Assembly (NCBI GenBank): GCA_018820275.1
Contig: JAHJOO010000053.1
Coordinates: forward strand, 93,317-157,316
Origin: Alphaproteobacteria bacterium
GTDB lineage: Bacteria > Pseudomonadota > Alphaproteobacteria > Caulobacterales > Caulobacteraceae
Length of the DNA: 64,000 nucleotides
Reading direction: 5' to 3'
This document shows, piece by piece, positions 60,198-64,000 of the stretch. Within the stretch, counting starts at the first letter, position 1. Every line of letters begins with the position of its first letter. The notes below the pieces were generated by a model. It ran no database searches, had not been told where the DNA came from, and saw nothing but the letters and a program-made list of their open reading frames with translations. Made by a program: the position numbers and the translations under genes.

Positions 60198-60965
60198 CTA
60201 TCGGGTGAATATCCAGTCCGAATCGGTGGAGCCGGCCTTGTCGAAGGCGTAGCCGTCGACGGTGAAGCTCTTGAGGTCTCCGGCGCGTTCGACCCGGTTC
60301 TCCACGGCGAAGCGGGCCATGGCACCGCGGGCCTTCTTGGCGAAGAAGGAGACGATGCGCGTCTCGCCGCCCCCGTCCTTCACGCCCTCGCGGAAATGGC
60401 AGGTGACGACGGGCAGCTTCAGGGCCCGGGCGTCGACGGCGCCGAAATACTCCTGACTGGCCAGATTGATCAGGGTCCGGTCGGCGTGGCCCTCGGCGTC
60501 GGCGTTGAGCGCCTTCGAGATGCGGTCGCCCCAGAAGTCGTAGAGGCTGGCGCCGCGCCGCGTCTTCAGCCGCGTGCCCATCTCGAGACGATGGGGCTGG
60601 ATCCGGTCCAGCGGACGCAGCAGGCCGTAGAGGCCCGACAGGACGCGCAGCCGGTCCTGGGCCCAGGCGAGGTCCGCGGCGGAGAGCGAGCGGGCGTCGA
60701 GGCCCTGATAGACGTCGCCGGCGAAGGCCAGCACCGCCTGAAGGCCCTGATCCGAGCCGGCGTCGAAGGCCTTGAACCGCTGCTGGTTCAGCCTGGCCAG
60801 ATCGTCCGAGATGCCCATCAGGCGGCGCAGCTCGGCCTGGGTCTGGCGGCGCGCGGTGATCGACAGGCTCTTCACGTCGTCGCCGAAGCGATGACGCGTG
60901 GCCGGCAGATCGGCGGGGGCTTCGGCGAAGTCCAGCCGCTTGGCCGGAGACAGGACGAACAGCAA
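60198..60965 (-). CDS. yaaA: Peroxide-stress protein YaaA
   Basis: This 255-aa DUF328/UPF0246 protein lowers intracellular iron during peroxide stress in E. coli. It shows the conserved start LFVLSPAKRLDF, GDVYQGLDA near 99, LSGLYGLLRPLDRIQPHRLEMG and the C-terminal HFREGVKDG and FFAKKARGAMARF motifs. The start is TTG at 60965 with a GGGAG site six bases upstream; no ATG or GTG is in frame close by. Confidence 0.93.
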   Translation of the reverse strand: MLFVLSPAKRLDFAEAPADLPATRHRFGDDVKSLSITARRQTQAELRRLMGISDDLARLNQQRFKAFDAGSDQGLQAVLAFAGDVYQGLDARSLSAADLAWAQDRLRVLSGLYGLLRPLDRIQPHRLEMGTRLKTRRGASLYDFWGDRISKALNADAEGHADRTLINLASQEYFGAVDARALKLPVVTCHFREGVKDGGGETRIVSFFAKKARGAMARFAVENRVERAGDLKSFTVDGYAFDKAGSTDSDWIFTR

Positions 60966-61042
60966 GGCGGTCTCCCGGGAACGCCCGATCGGACGACGTG
61001 GGCGCCAGATAGGCCGCTTCGGCGACGATTTGAACCGGCGAG

Positions 61043-62491
61043 CTAGAACAGAACCGCGGGGTTGAGGATGCCGTGGGGGTCCAGCGCGGCGCGGATGGCG
61101 CGCATGGCGTCCTGCTCGACGTCGGACTTGTAGCGGCGCGCCTCGTCGGTCTTGAGGCGGCCGAGGCCGTGTTCGGCGCTGATGGAGCCGTCGAAGGCGG
61201 CGACGAGGTCGTGGACGACCTTTGACCCTTCGGGCTGGCGGGCCATGAAGGCGACGGGGTCCGCGTCGAGAGGCCGCATGACGTCGTAGTGCAGGTTGCC
61301 GTCGCCGACGTGGCCGAAGGCGCTGATGCGGGCGCCCGGTTCGAAGGCCAGGACGGCGGCCTCGGCGGCGTCGATGAACTCGGCGATCCGCGAGACGGGG
61401 ACGGAGACGTCGTGCTTCCAGCCGGGACCCTCGGGCTTCTGGGCCGCGGACTGTTCCTCGCGCAGTTTCCAGAAGGCGGCGCGCTGGGCCTCGTTGGTGG
61501 CCACGGCGGCGTCGACGATCAGGCCCTGGTCGAAGGCGGATTCGAGCAGGCGCTGGAGGCCGGCCTCGGCCGCGCCGTCCTCGCCGGAGGCCAGTTCGAT
61601 CAGGGCCAGCCAGGGGGTGACGGTCTCCAGCGGCGCGCGCACGCCGGGGATGTTGCGGACGGCCAGTTCGACGCCGATGCGGCGCATCAGCTCGAAGGCC
61701 TCGACCCCGCCCCCGGTCTCGGCCTTGGCACGGGCCAGCAGGTGGACCGCGTCGGCGGCACTGGACAGGCCGACGACGGCGGTGGCGCGCGAGCGGAGGA
61801 TCGGGAACAGCTTCAGCGTCGCGGCGGTGACCACGCCCAGCGTGCCCTCGGCGCCGATCAGCAGCTGTTTGAGGTCGTAGCCGGTGTTGTCCTTGCGCAG
61901 CGTCTTCAGCCCGTTGAAGACGCGGCCGTCGGGCATGACGGCCTCGATCCCCAGCACCAGGTCGCGCATCATGCCGTAGCGCAGGACCTGGACGCCGCCG
62001 GCGTTGGTGGAGATGACCCCGCCGATGGTGGCGGTGCCCTCGGCCGCGAGGCTGAGCGGGAAGCGGCGACCGGCGGCGGTCGCCGCGTCCTGGGCCTCCT
62101 TCAGCGTCACGCCGGCCTCGACCGTCAGGGCGTCGTCCAGCGGGGAGACGGCGCGGACGGCGCGCAGCTTGCGCAGGGACAGCAGCACCTCGCCGAAGGG
62201 CACCTGGCCGCCGACCAGGCCGGTGGCCCCGCCCTGGGGCACGAGGGGCAGGCGATGGCGGGCGCAGATCGTCACCGCCCTGGACACCTCTTCGGTCGAA
62301 CGGGGCGTGAGCATGAGGGGGGTGTGGCCGTGCCAGCGGTCGCGCCACTCCTTGAGCCAGGGCGCGATCTCCTGCGGGTCCTCGGTCCAGCCGCCGGGGC
62401 CGAGCGCGGCCTTGAGCTCGGCCAGGGCGTCGGAGAGCCCGGCGAGCGCGGTCTTGAGGCGGTCCGGCGGGAGGGGGAGGGCGCTGTCCAT
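61043..62491 (-). CDS. FAD-linked 2-hydroxyacid dehydrogenase, D-2-HGDH/GlcD type
   Basis: This 482-aa flavoprotein has a PCMH-type FAD-binding domain (about 50-230; [24 protein letters not shown] and [22 protein letters not shown]) and a C-terminal FAD-oxidase domain with [16 protein letters not shown] near 393 and [10 protein letters not shown] near 443. These carry the metal-binding His residues of D-2-hydroxyglutarate and D-lactate dehydrogenases. The exact substrate is open. The ATG at 62491 was taken over an upstream TTG. It is divergent from the Nudix gene. Confidence 0.9.
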   Translation of the reverse strand: MDSALPLPPDRLKTALAGLSDALAELKAALGPGGWTEDPQEIAPWLKEWRDRWHGHTPLMLTPRSTEEVSRAVTICARHRLPLVPQGGATGLVGGQVPFGEVLLSLRKLRAVRAVSPLDDALTVEAGVTLKEAQDAATAAGRRFPLSLAAEGTATIGGVISTNAGGVQVLRYGMMRDLVLGIEAVMPDGRVFNGLKTLRKDNTGYDLKQLLIGAEGTLGVVTAATLKLFPILRSRATAVVGLSSAADAVHLLARAKAETGGGVEAFELMRRIGVELAVRNIPGVRAPLETVTPWLALIELASGEDGAAEAGLQRLLESAFDQGLIVDAAVATNEAQRAAFWKLREEQSAAQKPEGPGWKHDVSVPVSRIAEFIDAAEAAVLAFEPGARISAFGHVGDGNLHYDVMRPLDADPVAFMARQPEGSKVVHDLVAAFDGSISAEHGLGRLKTDEARRYKSDVEQDAMRAIRAALDPHGILNPAVLF

Positions 62492-62545
62492 GCCCCCTTG
62501 TCCCAAAGGCTTGCCGGGGTGGGAAGGGGCGAGTTACGGCGAGGC

Positions 62546-62962
62546 ATGACCTTGCCCGCCCCCGTCCCCGCCGTCGGCGTCGCCTGCTTCCGCGGCGACG
62601 AGGTGCTGCTGATCCGACGCGGGCGTGAACCGCGACTGGGGCAGTGGAGCCTGCCCGGCGGACGGGTCGAGCCGGGCGAGCGGCTGGAAGAGACGGCGCT
62701 GCGGGAGCTGCGCGAGGAGACGGGGGTCGAGGCCGAGCTGCTGGGGCTGGTCGACGTGGTCGATGGAATCTTCCCCGGGCATGATCGCCACTATGTGCTG
62801 ATCGACTATGCGGCGCGCTGGATTGCGGGCGATCCGGTCGCGGGCGACGACGCGGCGGAGGCCGAGTTCGTGCCGATCGAGGCGGCCTGCGCCCGGGTCG
62901 ACTGGGACGAGACCCGGCGGGTGATCCGGCTGGCCGCGGCGCGATACGTTACGGCGATGTAA
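62546..62962 (+). CDS. Nudix hydrolase
   Basis: This 138-aa protein has a complete Nudix box at residues 39-61 (G-x5-E-x7-RELREETGV), preceded by [13 protein letters not shown]. It hydrolyses nucleoside-diphosphate derivatives with a divalent metal; the substrate is not predictable, and the ADP-ribose/NADH-type clade is possible. The divergent start is only 54 bp from the oxidoreductase gene. Confidence 0.92.
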   Translation: MTLPAPVPAVGVACFRGDEVLLIRRGREPRLGQWSLPGGRVEPGERLEETALRELREETGVEAELLGLVDVVDGIFPGHDRHYVLIDYAARWIAGDPVAGDDAAEAEFVPIEAACARVDWDETRRVIRLAAARYVTAM

Positions 62963-63034
62963 TCTTCGGCGTCCGGTTTCGATGGCCCGGGGGGCGGCGG
63001 TGCCCTAGATTCCGGGTCGACAAGGAGGACGTCG

Positions 63035-64000
63035 ATGGATCTGTCTACGATTTTCGTTCTGGTGCTGGTCGCCTTCGCGATCGTGCTGCTGTTCAGCGTG
63101 GTGAAGATCGTGCCGCAGGGGCGCGAGTTCACGGTCGAACGCTTCGGGAAATACACCAAGACCCTGGCCCCCGGGATCCATCTTCTGACGCCGTTCGTCG
63201 AAAGAATCGGCCGTCGGATGAACATGATGGAACAGGTTCTGGATGTTCCGACCCAGGAGGTGATCACCAAGGACAACGCCATGGTGAAGGTCGACGCCAT
63301 CGTCTTCATCCAGGTGATGAGCGCCTCGGCCGCGGCCTACCGGGTCGAGGACCTGCCCTATGCCATCACCCAGCTGTGCTCGACCAATCTGCGGACCGTG
63401 GTCGGCTCGATGGACCTCGATGAGGTGCTGTTCCAGCGCGACAACATCAACTCGCGCCTGCTGACCGTGATCGACGCCGCGACCGAGCCGTGGGGCGTCA
63501 AGGTCAACCGGATCGAGATCAAGGACCTGACCCCGCCCGTCGACATCACCAACGCCATGGCGCGCCAGATGAAGGCCGAGCGCGAGCGCCGCGCCGTCAT
63601 CACCGAGGCCGAGGGCGAGAAGCAGGCCGCCATCGCGCGCGCCGAGGGCGCCAAGCAGTCGGCGATCCTGCAGGCCGAAGGCCGCAAGGAAGCCGCCTTC
63701 CGCGACGCCGAGGCCCGCGAACGGGAAGCCGAGGCCGAGGCCCGCGCCACCGCCATGGTGTCCGAAGCCATCGCCCGCGGCGACGTGAACGCGATCAACT
63801 ATTTCGTGGCGCAGAAATACGTCGAGGCCTTCGCCCTGCTGGCCAGCAGCCCGCAGCAGAAGACGGTCATCGTGCCGGCCGAGATGGGGGCGCTGGTCGG
63901 CTCCATCGCCGGCATCGGCGAGCTGGTGGGCCTGGCCGGCCGGCAGCAGCAGTCGGGCGGCTCGACCCCGCCGCCCGCGCCGCGCAGCGCGCCGCCTGCG
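63035..64000 (+). CDS. Stomatin-like SPFH/band-7 protein, 3' end outside window
   Basis: 322 residues are visible with no stop before the window edge. An N-terminal membrane helix (about 5-23) precedes the band-7 domain (VVKIVPQGREFTVERFGKYTKTL onwards to about 200), a Glu/Ala/Arg-rich coiled coil (about 190-255), and a Gln/Pro-rich C-terminus. This is the QmcA/paraslipin type, usually followed by an NfeD-like partner that cannot be seen here. AAGGAGG stands eight bases before the ATG. It is distinct from the SPFH protein at 2395. Confidence 0.93.
   Translation, partial: MDLSTIFVLVLVAFAIVLLFSVVKIVPQGREFTVERFGKYTKTLAPGIHLLTPFVERIGRRMNMMEQVLDVPTQEVITKDNAMVKVDAIVFIQVMSASAAAYRVEDLPYAITQLCSTNLRTVVGSMDLDEVLFQRDNINSRLLTVIDAATEPWGVKVNRIEIKDLTPPVDITNAMARQMKAERERRAVITEAEGEKQAAIARAEGAKQSAILQAEGRKEAAFRDAEAREREAEAEARATAMVSEAIARGDVNAINYFVAQKYVEAFALLASSPQQKTVIVPAEMGALVGSIAGIGELVGLAGRQQQSGGSTPPPAPRSAPPA

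Noticed and set aside
60966..62348. Long extension upstream of yaaA
   Set aside because: It is an out-of-frame reading of the FAD oxidoreductase; yaaA starts at TTG 60965.

Overview
The window is a chromosomal segment of a high-G+C alphaproteobacterium. Three things point to the Caulobacterales, closest in style to Brevundimonas or Caulobacter: the gene order (nuo operon, then birA-coaX-rnj, mce, proS-lolC-lolD, dnaE, rpsB-tsf-pyrH-frr and the uppS-to-lpxB envelope cluster); sigma-73-like promoters (TTGACG / GCTANAWC type); and an alphaproteobacterial LexA box (GAAC-N7-GAAC). I cannot fix genus or species without a search. I see no insertion sequence, prophage, CRISPR array or rRNA.

Layout. 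1-6401: 3'-truncated (incomplete) autotransporter-like surface protein on the minus strand, then an SPFH membrane protein coupled to a ribbon-helix-helix protein, a GT4 glycosyltransferase coupled to a histidine phosphatase, and a stress-type SDR whose Shine-Dalgarno lies in a hairpin. 6443-8221 (minus): tRNA-Asp and an AbgT-family transporter. 8412-25667: the complete 14-subunit complex I operon nuoA-N, interrupted by seven small accessory genes coupled to the nuo genes. 25664-30509: biotin ligase, type III pantothenate kinase, RNase J, an unknown membrane-anchored protein, methylmalonyl-CoA epimerase and a DUF1467 protein, nearly all overlapping. 30584-33865: proS, lolC/E, lolD. 33872-35445: a 38-aa basic protein, a small exported membrane protein paired with a C39-like lipoprotein peptidase, and a 30-codon gene that looks like the SOS cell-division inhibitor sidA. 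35617-40589: dnaE, with a convergent pair of exported proteins (M23 lipoprotein and an unknown).

40806-55558: rpsB, tsf, pyrH, frr, uppS, cdsA, dxr, rseP, bamA, skp, lpxD, fabZ, lpxA, lpxI, lpxB. This carries translation and outer-membrane building: isoprenoid and phospholipid precursors, beta-barrel assembly and lipid A. 55575-62491 (minus): a DUF305-LVIVD fusion, a patatin, 3-hydroxybutyrate dehydrogenase, YaaA and an FAD-linked oxidoreductase. 62546-64000: a Nudix hydrolase and a stomatin-like protein cut by the window edge.

The most interesting signals are in non-coding or very short sequence: the sidA-like gene with a LexA operator over its -10; six GANTC (CcrM) sites within 89 bp just upstream of dnaE, partly as three 9-bp tandem repeats; a bulged hairpin that buries the SDR Shine-Dalgarno; a codon-usage anomaly with an inverted repeat inside rseP just before bamA; and the uncharacterised genes embedded in the nuo operon. 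Functions are assigned from recognisable motifs only; no search was run.
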